Below are positions 12,801-25,339 of a stretch of 64,000 nt of DNA, one piece after another (within the stretch, counting starts at the first letter, position 1; each line of letters opens with the position of its first letter). The translations under genes were made by a program, and so were the position numbers. The stretch spans positions 59,252 through 123,251 of the forward strand of contig WHVA01000352.1 of NCBI GenBank assembly GCA_015179125.1. The letters are read 5' to 3'. The notes under the pieces were generated by a model. The model made no database searches. It saw only the letters and a list, made by a program, of their open reading frames with translations, and had not been told where the DNA came from. Origin of the DNA: Gautieria morchelliformis (lineage: Eukaryota; Basidiomycota; Agaricomycetes; Gomphales; Gomphaceae).

Positions 12801-15779
12801 TGACTCGATAGGATGCTGGGTGATTGTCGTCATTAGCGATCAGATTCTCAAGCAGGCAAGCATCCATACCTGTGCCGTCACGGCATTAAGATAATGTGTC
12901 AACTTATCTTCCGAAGTGCATATATAACCTTCCCCGCTGGTCTCCATGCCAGGTCGACCTGCACGTCCAAAGATTTGCAAGACATCTAATACGGACAAGT
13001 CGACGAATGCGCCCCGAGAGCTATCGTAAACTTGTGTGCCTTTGATAATGACTGTGAGGGAGGGTGATATAAGAAAATCTGAATGAGGTAACAGGGCCGC
13101 AAGACACACCAGCGTGGGCCGGCAGATTCACGCCCCAGGCCAGGGTAGCAGTACAACATAAAACCTGGGTTTATCATGAGGAACGCAGGAAAAGTAAAGC
13201 TAATGCTCTACCTTTATCGCCCTTGCTTCAAACATTCTCTCCATCATGTTCCGATCTGATCGCAACATACCAGCATGGTGGATACCGAAGCCATCGTTGA
13301 ATAGTTCTTTCATTTCCTTATTACGCGAGGTTCCAATGTCTCTGCGAAACAAAGAGAACATGGCGTGCTCTTGGGTGCTGAAGTCATCCAGAGTCCCTTC
13401 GGCGAAGGCTGCTTCCCGTATCGCCTGAGCCGTTTTGACCGTCTCCTTGCGTGCGTGTACAAAGACCATTACTTGATGGCCTTCTCGAATAAGATCAATG
13501 ACTTTCTGATATGTCACTCGGTCCAAATTTCGACGTGCCACCGGTGAATTTGCTTTCCCTTTGATGCCTAAGAAATGTTGCTCCAATGGGATGGGACGGA
13601 AGGATGAGTCGAAGTAAAAAAGTCCTTGGTGCCTCGAAACCCTGGATATTTGGAATGAGAAAATGTATTGTTGTTAAAGGAAAACAGTACCTGAGGAAAT
13701 CAGCAACATCAATATAATTTGGCAATGTTGCGCTGAGCCCCACAATTCTAATCAATGATTGCGTTGACTCCACCTGATCAAGTAGCATTAGCAACGTAAG
13801 GATGGGAGTCGAAACACCTATAAACCTGGCGTAGAGTCCTGGCCACAATGGTTTCGATGACGGCACCACGTTCTTCATTGAGTAAGTGAACCTCATCTAT
13901 GATAAGGAGTTTGACTTTCTGTGTGACCTTCAACTTATCAACGAGAACGAAAGTGCGGCAACAACTTACTGAAGCAAGTTCACCCTCACCAGTTGGCTTT
14001 CTTGTCACTACGTCCCACTTCTCAGGAGTTGTAACGATTATTTGAGTTTCGGCTATCTCGGATTTTGTCATTTGCATGTCGCCTAAATAGTTTACAATTA
14101 ATTCTCATTTTCGTGGGTTGCGAGCATACCTGTCAGTTCTCGAACTCGAACGGACAACCAAGCGAGTCTCTTTCTGAGCTTTCGAACAATCTCGGCAGCC
14201 AACGCCTTCATTGGGGCCCTTGGCACAAGGATTGTCGACTCAATGACGCGATTTGGAAAAGATAAAAATATCGCGTACACATAAATTATCTTGAAATCAT
14301 TACGTCTGATAGCAGTGGCGAGACTACCCGGGATTGACTTGGCGTTCGAAGAAGATAGATTTTGGTCAATCACACGAAGGACGGTCAGCATAGCGACATC
14401 TGTTTTACCCTGGAAGCGGCTGATTAGGAGAAATCGTTTGCCAAATGAGAGGACGTACTGCTCCAGTGGGAGCTAAGGGCAACGCATGAGGTAAGCATTC
14501 AGGTTGTTGCACAGGACGGTCAAGTGTAATAAGCACCACATATCAGCAGGTTCTCATTGGTACCATAAGCAGTGGGATAAACAATAGACTGGATTCGGTT
14601 CAGAGACGTATAACCCTATAATCGAGCGTGCATTAACCAGGCTGGATTCAGTCAAGCCGTGACGATCAATACACACAGGAAAAGACCCTCTTGCAAGGCC
14701 GTCAAGCTCAGTGACAGGAATGAGTTTTTCTGAAACTCGTGGGGGCACAGGTTTCGGAGGTGGAATGATAACTTCTTCGCAATCCTGAGGTCGGTATGTA
14801 TATCAGGAAGGAGCATTACGGCAACAAAGCCATGAGAGCTAACCTCTTTGTCTTCCCGAACAGTGCCTAGTGGTAATAGATACTTGGCACCAAGAGTGGA
14901 CATCACGCTGCCTTGAACAGCAGCGGAGGAAGTGTAGACATGCGGAAGTACTTCGGGGGCTTGCGACTATCCACAACTGGGTGTTACACAATTTTCCTAA
15001 GACAGTGAAATTTGCTTACAACAGTTCCAGAAAATAGTGGTCGAGACGCAGTGGCGCGAAATGAGGCTTCCATCCTTTTTTTTGCGTCGTCAGCAGTGAA
15101 ATCAACGCCACCATTCGCTAACATGGTGAATGAGACAATAATAATTTTGCAGCTTAAGGGTTGGGACTCACCGTGTTGATTACGCGACTGACCCTTCCTG
15201 GACGGAGTGGCTTTTCCAGAAGTTGCCTTTCCTGACGAGATGACTTTTTCAGAAACTACCGAGGTATTGTCGTCGACGATGGCTAGCTGATGAGAACATC
15301 ATCATAAAAGACATTGCACTGCAGCATCAAAGTCTAACTTGGCCTCAGACCGTACCTTGTATGACAATGGCAATCTGTTACTAAGGACCTCCATCACGAG
15401 TTCTATGGCATCAAAACCGAACATTTCTGCTAATTCTTCGGATATTTCATCGTCTTTCTTTGGAGACGAAAGCAAGGTTGCAAGACCAGGTAGTAGCGGG
15501 GAAATAAGTGGATCACTGTGGGATAAAGAAAAGTAAGCGCAACTCACTGGGCTATCAAGAAACTGTCTTACGAAACTAATTTAGAGTATAGGGAGTCTAC
15601 TGTTTTAGCGATGATGCCTGTCCTAGCTACGGGAACGCCAGTGGTCCATGGCAAGTCGAGGACGGATGTCGAAGCTGGTGGGTCATCATCGACAGAAATC
15701 GACGAACTGGCCTCTTGATTGAAGGAAATTTCTTATAGACTTGTTCATGAGCAGTTCAACTCGGTTTATTATGACGCAT
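9849..15779 (-). CDS. SLH1: SLH1/ASCC3-type Ski2-like RNA helicase, short C terminus
   Basis: ATP-dependent helicase of the ribosome-quality-control trigger complex (RQT/ASC-1), which splits collided ribosomes. An N-terminal region (about 15,720-14,700) precedes cassette 1: [19 protein letters not shown] (motif I), [18 protein letters not shown] (DExH), [45 protein letters not shown] and [12 protein letters not shown]. The winged helix ([15 protein letters not shown]) and first Sec63 domain ([19 protein letters not shown]...) follow. Cassette 2 is divergent: motif I reads APAGSGKS and the DExH box reads DNLE, as expected for a less active second cassette. The gene stops at [11 protein letters not shown], inside the second winged helix, so the C-terminal Sec63 domain of family members is absent. 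[13 protein letters not shown] and [13 protein letters not shown] fit SLH1/ASCC3 better than Brr2. The start is tentative: ATG at 15,779 with a short intron, or another nearby ATG. Many introns. Confidence 0.88.
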
Positions 15780-16015
15780 ATTCACCATTAGAATGTCTAA
15801 GAAATGTGATTCTTCAGTTGTAGATAAATACTATTTGTCATGGCTGCCGAACCTGACCCATCGCTGAACTTCTTGTTCAGTGAGATCGATGGGGTGTAAT
15901 CTGTGGCCACCTGAACCTGTAAGGCTCTGGAGGTGACTAGCGAAGCTTGACATGATTCTTCGCCTGTGGCACTACGTTTGGTGTACAATTCGGCTTTCCC
16001 CGACTGACTCCAATC

Positions 16016-17092
16016 ATGTCCAGCTCAGCGTAAGGAGTATCTCTCAGCCTGTTTATGAACATATGCAGACCATTGATTTTCAGAGCCTCGCTATACCTTG
16101 ACCCACAAATCCGTGATTGGGTCCTGTTTCCCATCACGCTGGTGATGGTCAGACCAAGTCCAGCTACTCTACTTGAACGTACTAATTCGCGTGTTTAGAT
16201 CTTAGTTGGCATTCTACGCCACTATGTAACCATTCTTTTGACTTCACCACCCAAAAAGCTTTCACGAGCGGCCATCCGGGAGCAGTATGTCTTCCATCCT
16301 GTCATACATTATGTCGCATTTATTCAGGTGGTCATTCAGACGCGCACTCCTGCGATCTCAGATACTTCGCGCCACATCGTCCAATTCACCTCTACCCCCT
16401 TCATACTACAAATCACTGTCTGCATCCCTTTGGCACGCATTTGATTCAGGCACATACCTCAAGGACGGTCCACCAAAAGACAGCGATGCTCCCACTACAC
16501 CTGCAAATCCACTCACCAACCCGGATCAAATGGAAGGAATGATGGATGGTATGAAGAAACAGCTCGTGATGATGGTGCCGCAAATGGTCATTATGGGTGG
16601 ATCAATTTTTTCTTCCAAGGTTTTGTAGCAAGTGAGTTGTTCTCTGTGATACGCGCGGATACAGACCGATCGTTACCCCCTAATCAGTCAAGCTTCCTTT
16701 TCCCCTAACTTTGGGCTTTAAGTCAATGCTACAGCGAGGAGTCGAGACTCAGGATATGGATGTTCGATGGGTTTCATCACTTTCTTGGTACTTCCTCAAC
16801 TTTTTCGGACTTAATGGGGTGTACCGCCTCATACTTGGCAACGACAATGGTGCGTAATTTACCCCTCAATGGCTCGTACACTGAACTCTCCGTAGCGGCT
16901 GATTCGTCCAAAGACTTGGCGAATTCGTCGCCTTTCGCCGCAGCGACGCAGCAGCAAGCTGGACCACAGGATTACAACAAGCTGTTCAAGGCAGAGAAGG
17001 ACAACCTCGAGTTAGCCGAAGGGCTTTACTCCTGGGCTGGCAAAGGCGTCGAGTTACGGGTGCTGCAGAAATACGGCAAGGTGGCGCGTTGA
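16016..17092 (+). CDS. EMC3: ER membrane protein complex subunit 3 (EMC3)
   Basis: Core insertase subunit of the EMC (YidC/Oxa1-like fold), which inserts tail-anchored and multipass proteins into the ER membrane. Exons read [142 protein letters not shown] and a soluble C-terminal tail ending GKVAR. Intron junctions at 16030, 16141-16198, 16290-16347, 16632-16688 and 16850-16905 are in phase. The ATG at 16016 is preferred because it splices in phase into SLYLDPQ. One break: near 16,600 the frame slips by one missing base between MVPQMVIMG and [11 protein letters not shown], so as written the frame stops early. Both sides are fully conserved, so a base-call error is more likely than a dead gene. 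Confidence 0.92.
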
Positions 17093-17402
17093 TACATTGT
17101 TTCAAGATATATTCATGACAAGATAAATCACATTCTATCGGAGTAAAGTCGCCTGTGTGCCTGAAAAATAATCCAGAGTGGCTGCTCACAATGCATACTG
17201 CTACAAAGAGGGAAAAAAGGCGATCGTCCAACAGCGCAGGCTTCCCGCTATGGTTACAACCAGTCATGAAATCGGTGGGCACGGGTAGTCTATAACTAAA
17301 AAGTAGCCTGATCAAAATCAACGATATGAAACAGGCCAATCGACAGATATTCACCTATATTTCGCAAGATGGGGTAAAAACAAACACAAGTACCTTGCTA
17401 GG

Positions 17403-18231
17403 CTAAACCAATCCATCGTACAACGACAACGCCTGATAAATTGGTGAGGTTGGCGAGACTGCGTGATGACATGGCGTACCTGTACGATTGTCGGATCTTG
17501 CTTGCTGCCTTCAACGAACTCGTCATATGTTAATCTGGCGTCCTTGTCTCTGTCCATATTCCGGAAGATCTTGTCTACTCGCTGAGATTTGCCAAGGCAT
17601 CAGCGAACGCTCATGCTCGAGAATACAACGCACCTTCTCTGGAGTATCCTCATCGCTCGGCAGTTTTACCATCTGACCGGTCATGCGATAAATGGATTGT
17701 ACGATCTGCAACATCTCATCGTAAGTGATGAAACCGTCTCCATCAATGTCATATAGCTGAAAGGCCCCTGATATGGGCAGAATGAGACGAAAGCGTCGAA
17801 CGGCGATTGAGATCGGTACACGTACATTTCAGCTTTTCGTCTAGACGACCTCGACTGGTGACACTGAGTGCACAGATGAACTCCTTAAAGTCGATTGTGC
17901 CGTTCTTATTCTCGTCAAACACGTTGAAGACATAGTCGGCGAACTGGGCAGGATCGCCGAAGGGAAAGAACTGTTTATAGATTTTGCTAAACTCTGACTT
18001 GTCCAGCTGGCCCGAAGGACAGTCTTTGAGGAAGCCCTTGTACCTAAATGGATATTGAGAGGAGTGAAGACATGAGATGGGTACCAAGATACCACTGCTG
18101 GAGCTCCTTCTTGTCGACTGGAGGCTGGCTCAGGGATGATATGTGAGAGAACGGACGCGACACATACAATACGTATTCTTCTGGAGGTCCGTGAGTTGTT
18201 CTGGCGACAATTTGCTCTGTGATTTGCCCAT
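17403..18231 (-). CDS. NCS1: Neuronal calcium sensor 1 / frequenin homologue
   Basis: Four-EF-hand calcium sensor that activates phosphatidylinositol 4-kinase and related membrane targets. It starts [13 protein letters not shown], with Gly2 positioned for N-myristoylation. EF-hands visible: [18 protein letters not shown] (about 17,890-17,940), [14 protein letters not shown] (about 17,720-17,760) and [17 protein letters not shown] (about 17,530-17,570). The first, degenerate loop ([20 protein letters not shown], about 18,000) lacks a proper Ca-binding loop, as in the family. It ends DPTIVQ, then after an intron ALSLYDGLV-stop. Length and order match family members, with no lesions. Start chosen for the myristoylation site; four to six short introns. 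Confidence 0.95.
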
Positions 18232-18678
18232 GGTGGGAACAGCGAAGAGTGGCCCTGGTGCCGGAATCTGACTACGCGCCAAGAAGACGTCGAGTGGTCA
18301 GCGGCGCCAACGCCGCTGAACGCTCCCACTTCCTGCAGGTGGATATCCGCGGAACGAGTACGGGAACGCAGCATCGCCTATTGGAGTCAGGAAACCGCGT
18401 GGATCACAATGTGGAACGGGTAAAGGGAACGTACGTCTGGGAGACGGCAACTCGTCCCCTTTCACGCGACCTGCTCCAAAGGAAGGATAGGGGACGACTA
18501 GCTACTCATAGGCTACTTGTGATAGATCCAATAATATTGCCATCGCCTTTGATAGTTTACCGTGTAATCACCCGCATTCCGAGCGTGCTTCTTGGAGCGT
18601 CTGTGGGAGCCGAGCCTGTAAATACTACCACCCTCTCCTTCCTCGCCATCCCCGTCGTTTCCTCAGCTCTACCTCACC

Positions 18679-20105
18679 ATGTGCTACGCCGACCGTTCCC
18701 TCGAGCAGGCTACCTCAACCTGCGCCATGTGCAAGGTCTTTCCTCCTCGCAACAATTATTCGTACGTATCACTAAGCTTCCGCCTTCCCCGCCACGAGCT
18801 CATTGCCTCGTGCCCAGATGTCCTCATAAAGACAGCATGGGCGTCTGCAAGAACAGAGCCAACCACCCCAGACACGACGTCGTCCACTTTCGCAACGCAG
18901 AACTCTCTTCTTTCAATGGCTGTGGTTTCTGCAAAGTGTGTCTAGCTTCCCCGCCTATCTCTGCCTGATCATCCCTAATCTTGGGCCAGTGGGCGAAACG
19001 TCACCCCAGGATGCAGGCCGCCGATGCTGCTTGGAAAAATCCAGGTTGGCCAGGCTGCTGTCGCCCTCCAAAGTCCAATGAATACGAATTCATCAACGGC
19101 GCCGACTGGTATGCGATTAGTAAAATCCACGGCATATCTATCCCAGTGCCCTCTACCTTAGGGAGCTCCCCCCCATCCTCCCATACACTGCCCAACAAAT
19201 CTCCGTCCAACTCGCCACCTTCACGGAGCAAAAGCATAGCATCCCCACGCACTCCCGAAAGACGACATTCAGGCTCTCGTGATCACAATGGGCATCTGGT
19301 TAGCCCGACCCGTGACGCTAGTCTTAGTCTAGCAACTCCGAGGCTTGAATCGGACATACGACGGCGTTCAAATAGCGATATATCTCGCAAGGCAGAGTCG
19401 CTCGCCCCCGTTCGCGCTCCCGTTGTCACCCGCGAGTCCGTTGGAAGTGTTCCTCGCTCCCCACCCCGTGCCCCAAACATGAGTTCCCCTCGTAAAGACA
19501 ATGACGACCGTGGCAAAATTTCTCATGAGGAGAGAGATCGCGATAAGGACCGCCGGACCGCTACCAAAACACATGTCTCAGATACCGTATATTCCACCAT
19601 CCGGGGCCCTCCACCCAGTCTCGATATTCCACCCCCGCGCCCCACCAACCCTGCCGTCCCTAAATCAAGCGCCAGTTCCGGCTCGAGCTCGTCAAGCTCG
19701 TCGAGTTCTCGGAGCTCCATCACCCAGTCCGGCACCGTCACTTCTGAAGGATTCACGGATTATCTCTCAGATGAATCTGAGGTTGAAATGCAACGTGAAG
19801 CCGAGCGACGCGCAGGCGAGGCGGAGCTAGCTGCAAAACTGGAGCGTACCAAGATTGAACTAGGCAGAGAGGAACAGGAATTCCGTGCCGCAAGGTCCCA
19901 GCTCGCCTCAGTCGGATTGCAACCTCCCCCTGCCTGGTCATCAGGCAAACTCCCCACGAGTGGTAAGACGCACGAGGCGTCTATCACTAACACGACATTT
20001 ACTACATCCTCCCGCACACCCCGGTCTCCGGGAAATTTGTGCAGCACACATTCGTCAACTTCAACGCCTTCGTATGTTCAAGTCTATTCCGCCGCCCGAC
20101 AGTGA
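18679..20105 (+). CDS. Cys-rich N-terminal domain protein with Ser-rich and coiled-coil C-terminal half, unknown function
   Basis: Three exons join cleanly: MCYADRSLEQATSTCAMCK..., then CPHKDSMGVCKNRANHPRH and GCGFCK, then WAKRHPRMQAADAAWKNPGW. The N-terminal 100 residues contain paired cysteines (CAMC, C...C, CGFC, GCC) in a zinc-finger-like arrangement that I do not recognise as a named fold. The middle is Ser/Pro/Arg rich (SPRTPERRHSGSRDHN), then comes a poly-Ser tract at 19,670-19,715. A charged helix (ESEVEMQREAERRAGEAELA, about 19,775-19,905) looks coiled-coil. It ends TPSYVQVYSAARQ. Divergent from NCS1 with 447 bp between starts. Probably a conserved fungal protein binding other proteins or nucleic acid; that is inference. 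Confidence 0.72.
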
Positions 20106-20383
20106 ACAAAACAGTTCACTGGACTATGCCTGTTTCTCTTGTGGATTATGAATCTTTGTTCAGTTCACACTGTCTTGCTATCATGCCCGTTCCATGTTCA
20201 ATTCACTCGCACGCACACAGACCCGGGTTCGCAGACCTAACATTCATGTTTGACCCTCCCTTCCCAGGCGAAACCTCATTGTCTCACTATGCATGTAACA
20301 CCCACTTTTACCAACTAATTCCCTGTAGGATCAGTCATATGCATGCTTCCTTGATGAATTTGACATATTTCATTAAGTTTGCT

Positions 20384-22294
20384 TCACAGTAGCAGTGTGA
20401 ATTCGCATGCCACCTTGGCACCTAACGCATTTACACCAGCTTTAATGACTTGCTTAGTCTCAGGGTCGTGCCAGCTAGGCGAGTCCTGCAGGACGAATTT
20501 AAATAACTCAATGTGTTTATTGAGTTACGTTGGCTTACTGTCAATGGGATAAGTCTTGACGCTTCTAGAACACGGACAAGAGCCAGAGTTTCAAGCGGAA
20601 TATCTTTGACTGTCTAGACGTTAGTACAGGAGGGAGGTATACCATTATTCATACCTTCCTCGGGCCCTGGATCCTCTTCAAGGCTGTTTTCAGGGTGTGC
20701 AAAGCATGCATATCGATGCCTTTCAAGAATGGGTATACAGGCTTCCATCGAATACCATGTATACTCCTCCTAAATGCACTTCATCAATCTCTGCCGGAAG
20801 CTTCGAGTATCGTACCACTCACAGGATCAAGCAGATATGACGGCTTATAATCGCCTTTATAGCGCATTTTGGCGCATGAATAGACATAGAACCCTATCGA
20901 AACAGTTCAGCGGTAGAAGAGCACACGGCCACCCGACGCACCCATGTACAGAGAGTTCATGGTGGCCGCACCTGCATCATGAATTTCTCGTGCTAGAGCA
21001 GCTTCGCGCAGGGCACTGACCTGGTATACGTAAGTTTATACAGCTCGATTTTTGCGTAGAGTGAAGTACCTTGCCGAGCGAGAAGCGTTCCCACCTTTTA
21101 TCATACATGAAATATACGCTAGAGACACATCCCGGCAGAATATCGAGCACCGCCATGGCAATCAATTCGCCATCAAGACGGTAGCACTGATGGTATGATC
21201 CATATTCCTTGGGAAGATGTGATGGAGGAGGGCGTGAATAGGGGATGGCTTGCTTCTGCTCAGCGTGGCTAGGTGATTAGGTGCCATGATACTAATAGCT
21301 TGGATACTTACCATGAGGGGGGTCTCTACGAGGAACCTCGCAAAGCTGATCGGGAACTTCTCATCTAGCTCTTTGTGGATTTCACGCTGATACGACTTGT
21401 ACAGATCGAACTTCTCATAGGTAAATCTGACACATAAGGTCAGATCCAAAAAAAAACTAAGGTTAGGTCCTAGACGGACATTGAAGGTTCAAGGGTGACC
21501 TGGTGCCGGGAGTGTATTTAAAAAGATTACGACATCAAGGACTAGAGAAACTTACCTGAAAATGGTGTGCCGATTCCGAGCCGTCTGAGATGAACTGCGC
21601 CTCGGAGCTGTGTATTGCGGTGACTAGATCGAATGGAAGGGAGTTGGGTTTTGTTCGGCCATGTTTCTGCCTGTCTCTATACTAAGCAGACTTATCGCAG
21701 CAGAACATGAAACAGTACTTGGCATTTTCGACGCCCATGTAACTGTCTTGCTTGTCGCCTTCTAAAACATAGCGTGTCCATCTCAGACACTCCACATGAG
21801 ACCTATCTGGCCGTTGGAATACTAGAAAATATGGTTTACCTGTTCGTGACTTGCCGTTGACTCCGAGAAGGTGAGAATGCCAGGGCATCTGAACTTCATG
21901 CATCATGGAACAAGAGTAAACCTGATATCAAACTTTCAATTGTGAGGAGCTTACCGAATCGTATACTGGGGACAACATGTTCTTTTCATATCAGGTTTGT
22001 AAAGAAATTTGCCAGACCTTCAGCCGACTGAGGTGTATTCCAATAAACCGCCAGATGGATGTGTATACCTTCGCCATCCTTGGTCTAGCATATCCATGTA
22101 TACCTGTTATAATGTACAGAGTTGTAAATATCCATAGTTTTTTCGGTGTTTCCTGCTCGACATACAAAACAATCCAGTTCATCCATAGGGTAAGCACCAT
22201 AACTATGGCTAGATGCAGATGGGGATCGTGTTCCAGGCTGTGCTCCACAATATCCACAGGTTGAAGAATACGGTCCTTCTAGGCAGAGTAGCAT
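20384..22294 (-). CDS. ATE1: Arginyl-tRNA-protein transferase (N-end rule)
   Basis: Transfers Arg from tRNA to N-terminal Asp/Glu (and oxidised Cys) of proteins, marking them for degradation by the Arg/N-degron pathway. The N-terminal signature reads STCGYCGAQPGTRSPSASSH, then SYGAYPMDELDCF, an intron, VYMDMLDQGWRRSG, an intron, and KFLYKPDMKRTCCPQYTIR; the four conserved cysteines are present. The C-terminal domain shows FDLYKSYQREIH, LIAMAVLDILPGCVSSVYFM, GFYVYSCAKMRYKGDYKPSY and RYACFAHPENSLEEDPGPEE. It ends KVACEFTLLL-stop at 20,384. I chose the ATG at 22,294, the last one before the Cys motif. Introns are numerous and short. The divergent PROPPIN gene starts 158 bp away. Confidence 0.93.
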
Positions 22295-22452
22295 GTTGAA
22301 AGCGTCGATGGCAAAGATTTGGCCGTTCTTGGATATTGCACGACTGTGGCCAGCGGAGCCAATTCGACCACTGAGGAAGAGAACTGTGGCTGAGTTCAAG
22401 CACTCAGCGCGATCTTCTACCATTACCTGTTCGCTCCTCGTTACACTAGAGC

Positions 22453-24127
22453 ATGCACTTGGCCCGCCATTCTCTTACAGCCACCACTCCCACACAGATC
22501 CTTGACGCCAGATTCGATAACGACTGCAAGATATTCACTGCTTCTACTCCTACTGGTTACACCGTTTACTCCACATGGCCTCTCCGACTTTTGCGGAAAC
22601 GCGGTAAGGTATTTTAAGTGATGGTGGAACACATTTGTTTATGATCACACTTTCAGAGCTCGTGAATGGCACGCTCGCCATGGTTTTACCCTTGCACACG
22701 ACATCTCTCCTGTTTCTTCTAGGAGGAGGTCGCAGTCCGCTCTACCCTCCAAACAAAGTCATCGTTTGGGACGACGCTCTTGGAAGGGAGGTGGCTGAGC
22801 TGGAGTTTCGAGAGCGGGTTCGTGGGATGGTGTGCCGGCGAGGCTGGTTAATCGTCGCCCTCAGACGCCGCGTCGTCGCGTTCCAATTTGGAGAGCAAAT
22901 TCAGAGATGGAAGGAATGGGATACGTGTGATAACCAGAGGGGTAAGTGACCTGTTAATGTGAGTGGCACTCAGGAAGTTGGAGTTGGCGACGGTCATGGG
23001 TATCAGACGTAGATAAGGCAAGATAGCTAACCTTGTCCAACACTTTCCAGGTCTCCTTGCCCTTGCCTCAGCTCCTCTTGCGACCCTACTTGCAATACCC
23101 GGTCTCCAGACTGGACATGTTCACTTCATACACCTCCCTCCCTGTGCCCCTCCGCCAGTAAATCCTTTGAAACCGACACCGCGGCCTACACCACATTCGC
23201 ATACCAAGCACCCCAAAGAGATGATAATAGCTCACGAAAGTGCGCTTACGACCTTGAGTGTCCCGCCTTCGGGACGATTATTGGCCACCACTTCCTCCCG
23301 AGGGACGCTAATTCGAATATGGGATACGCATACTGGCAATCTTGCCAGGGAATTTCGTCGCGGGACAGATCGAGCGGTTATATACGGTGTAGCTTTCAAA
23401 CGCGACGAAAGCGAGATTTGCGTGTGGAGCGACAAGGGTACCATACATGTCTTCCGATTGGGCGTGAATGATGGGGCGGGGTAGGTTCAATAGTTGACAT
23501 CCTGGCAATACTAAATAAGTGGCCAGAAATCGTCAGTCAGCGCTGGCACCCCTCTCTCCATTCTTTCGCTTGCACAAATATTTCGACAGCGAGTGGTCTT
23601 ATGCGCACTTTCGACTGCCGAGTCCATCCTCCCACATTTCATTATCACCATCGCCATCTATAACAGCACCCAAGGACGAAACTATCGAAGACGAACGTTG
23701 CACCGTGTGTTGGATCGAAGTCCCATTCCCAGAGCACAGTTCTGAACCCAATCGGGTAGAACATCAACTAGTGGCATTGACATATTCTGGAGGATGGTAC
23801 CGGCTAGCGTTACCTTCCGCTATGTCACCGTCTTCAAATACTACCCATCCTCCATCGACAATATTGACACCGTCAGTGGCACCGAGCATGTCATCTTCTC
23901 TGCCTCCCACTACCGGTTCCCCTCGCTCGTATCCATCACCTCTGCCTCGAGGGCCTGGGTCCCAAGTCAAGCCATCTAGCGCAAGCTCGGGATACGGGAT
24001 TTCGACCTCCCCTCGTGACAAGGGTAAAGGTCGAGACACAGATAAAGACAAGGACGAGGCAAGGGATGGCGGGAGAAGATGCACCCTCGTGGAGTTCCGT
24101 AAGTTTGGCCGATGGGATGGTTGGTGA
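22453..24127 (+). CDS. PROPPIN (WIPI/HSV2/ATG18-family beta-propeller)
   Basis: Seven-bladed beta-propeller that binds PI3P and PI(3,5)P2 on autophagosomal, endosomal or vacuolar membranes. The N-terminal blade reads QILDARFDNDCKIFTASTPT. The key FRRGTDRA motif (about 23,355-23,380), the phosphoinositide site shared by blades 5 and 6, is intact, preceded by LLATTSSRGTLIRIWDTHTG. The C-terminal third is extended and low in complexity (PSMSSSLPPTTGSPRSYPSP, DKGKGRDTDKDKDEARDGG) and ends FRKFGRWDGW-stop. Overall length and FRRGTDRA fit the WIPI3/HSV2 branch somewhat better than ATG18, but assignment within the family is uncertain. Three introns are in phase (22,607; 22,945; 23,481). Confidence 0.85.
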
Positions 24128-24239
24128 TCGGGATCATGTTTTTTTCAGTCGTCAGACTCATATTTCTACCCTGCATACCTGTACTTGTATTCGCTCATAC
24201 ATACATACCAGTCCATCTCAACATAATAACCATTAGTAA

Positions 24240-25162
24240 TTACTCAACCGATGGCATTCTTTGCTGAGCCGTCCGTACTCGTGCCAATCGCCATTGTTCG
24301 CGGGCAACCTCACTATGTCTTTCTTTCCAGGTAGGAGAGTGTAACGGGCCAAGAGATCCTGAATCAGTTGAAGGACAGCGAAGAGGCCCAAACCGGGATG
24401 GAGGCCAAACAATGAAAGCCAACTTTGCGTTGATCAATGCCAAAGGGACCTTTTGATCGATGATATACGAACACTTGTTTACAATAAGAAGAGAAACTCA
24501 CTGGCCCAAAATAATTGCTATCTTGTGAATGATAACGCTCGTCGCCTAATTAATTATCAGCCTCGAGTTGTTCAGGGAACAGCCTGAAGTGTGGCAAGAC
24601 AAAGGATGACACAGACCTTCTACCCAAGCATACCCTTGGGGAACTATTACTTCAGGCTCCGGATACGTCAATGTTTGCACCTGAGTACAATGATCAAATG
24701 ACAGGTACCACAAGATGTTGAAACTCATACATACCAAGTCACCTTCCAAGGCTATGATGCGCTTAACCAAGTATGTTTTGGGAGCGACTGGTGAGCTGAG
24801 GTGAAAGTCAGGTATATGAACAGTACTTCAGATAACCAGCATGCCTCAGCGAAACGATATCTCCCCGTTTACATTTATAACCCTTAATGGCGACAGTGCG
24901 GTCAAAAAGCGCTGTGTCCCGCCAGGCAGAAGAGTCTGGGTTGAGTGTGGGCTATACACCAACGTCTGTTTAACCTCAATGGTCTCAGGGTGCAGGTGTG
25001 AAGAGCCAACCTGCATGCTTCGACCAGTGACTAACTGTAAGGTATAAAAATGATTGTTGAGGACCACCGCTGCTTACTCGCCTCAGTGCCTTCCTATTGT
25101 TCTTTGAGATACTCACCAATAGGCACCCAGCCCAACCAGCGTAGGGAAACCCGAGTAGTCAT
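24240..25162 (-). CDS. IMP2: Mitochondrial inner membrane protease subunit 2
   Basis: Serine-lysine (S26 signal-peptidase-type) protease that cleaves intermembrane-space sorting signals. Reads MTTRVSLRWLGWVPI (start of the membrane anchor), then VTGRSMQ and PTLNPDSSAWRDTALFDR with the catalytic serine in GRSMQP. It continues KCKRGDIVSL, then KTYLVKRIIALEGD with the general-base lysine. The C-terminal part shows PQGYAWVEGD, DSNYFGPVPLALINAKLAFI and VWPPSRFGPL. Six introns are in phase, including one that splits the GRSMQ/PTL motif. Family length is normal and there are no lesions. Start at 25,162 precedes the membrane segment directly. Confidence 0.93.
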
Positions 25163-25339
25163 GCACAGGCACCACGCAGCGAAGGCAGTTCTGTGAACTT
25201 GACTTTATACACCGGGTCACATGACTTGAATGAAAGTAACATAATATCAAGTTGCAAGTACATTTCGACAAAAAAGATTAGACAAGACATCTCCAAAAGA
25301 CTGAAAGGTATCTGGTACCATATTACTACAAGAGTCCAA

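Noticed and set aside
9849-15779. Assignment of the helicase as Brr2 (spliceosome)
   Set aside because: Cassette 1 motifs ([28 protein letters not shown]) match SLH1/ASCC3, and the N-terminal region lacks Brr2 features.
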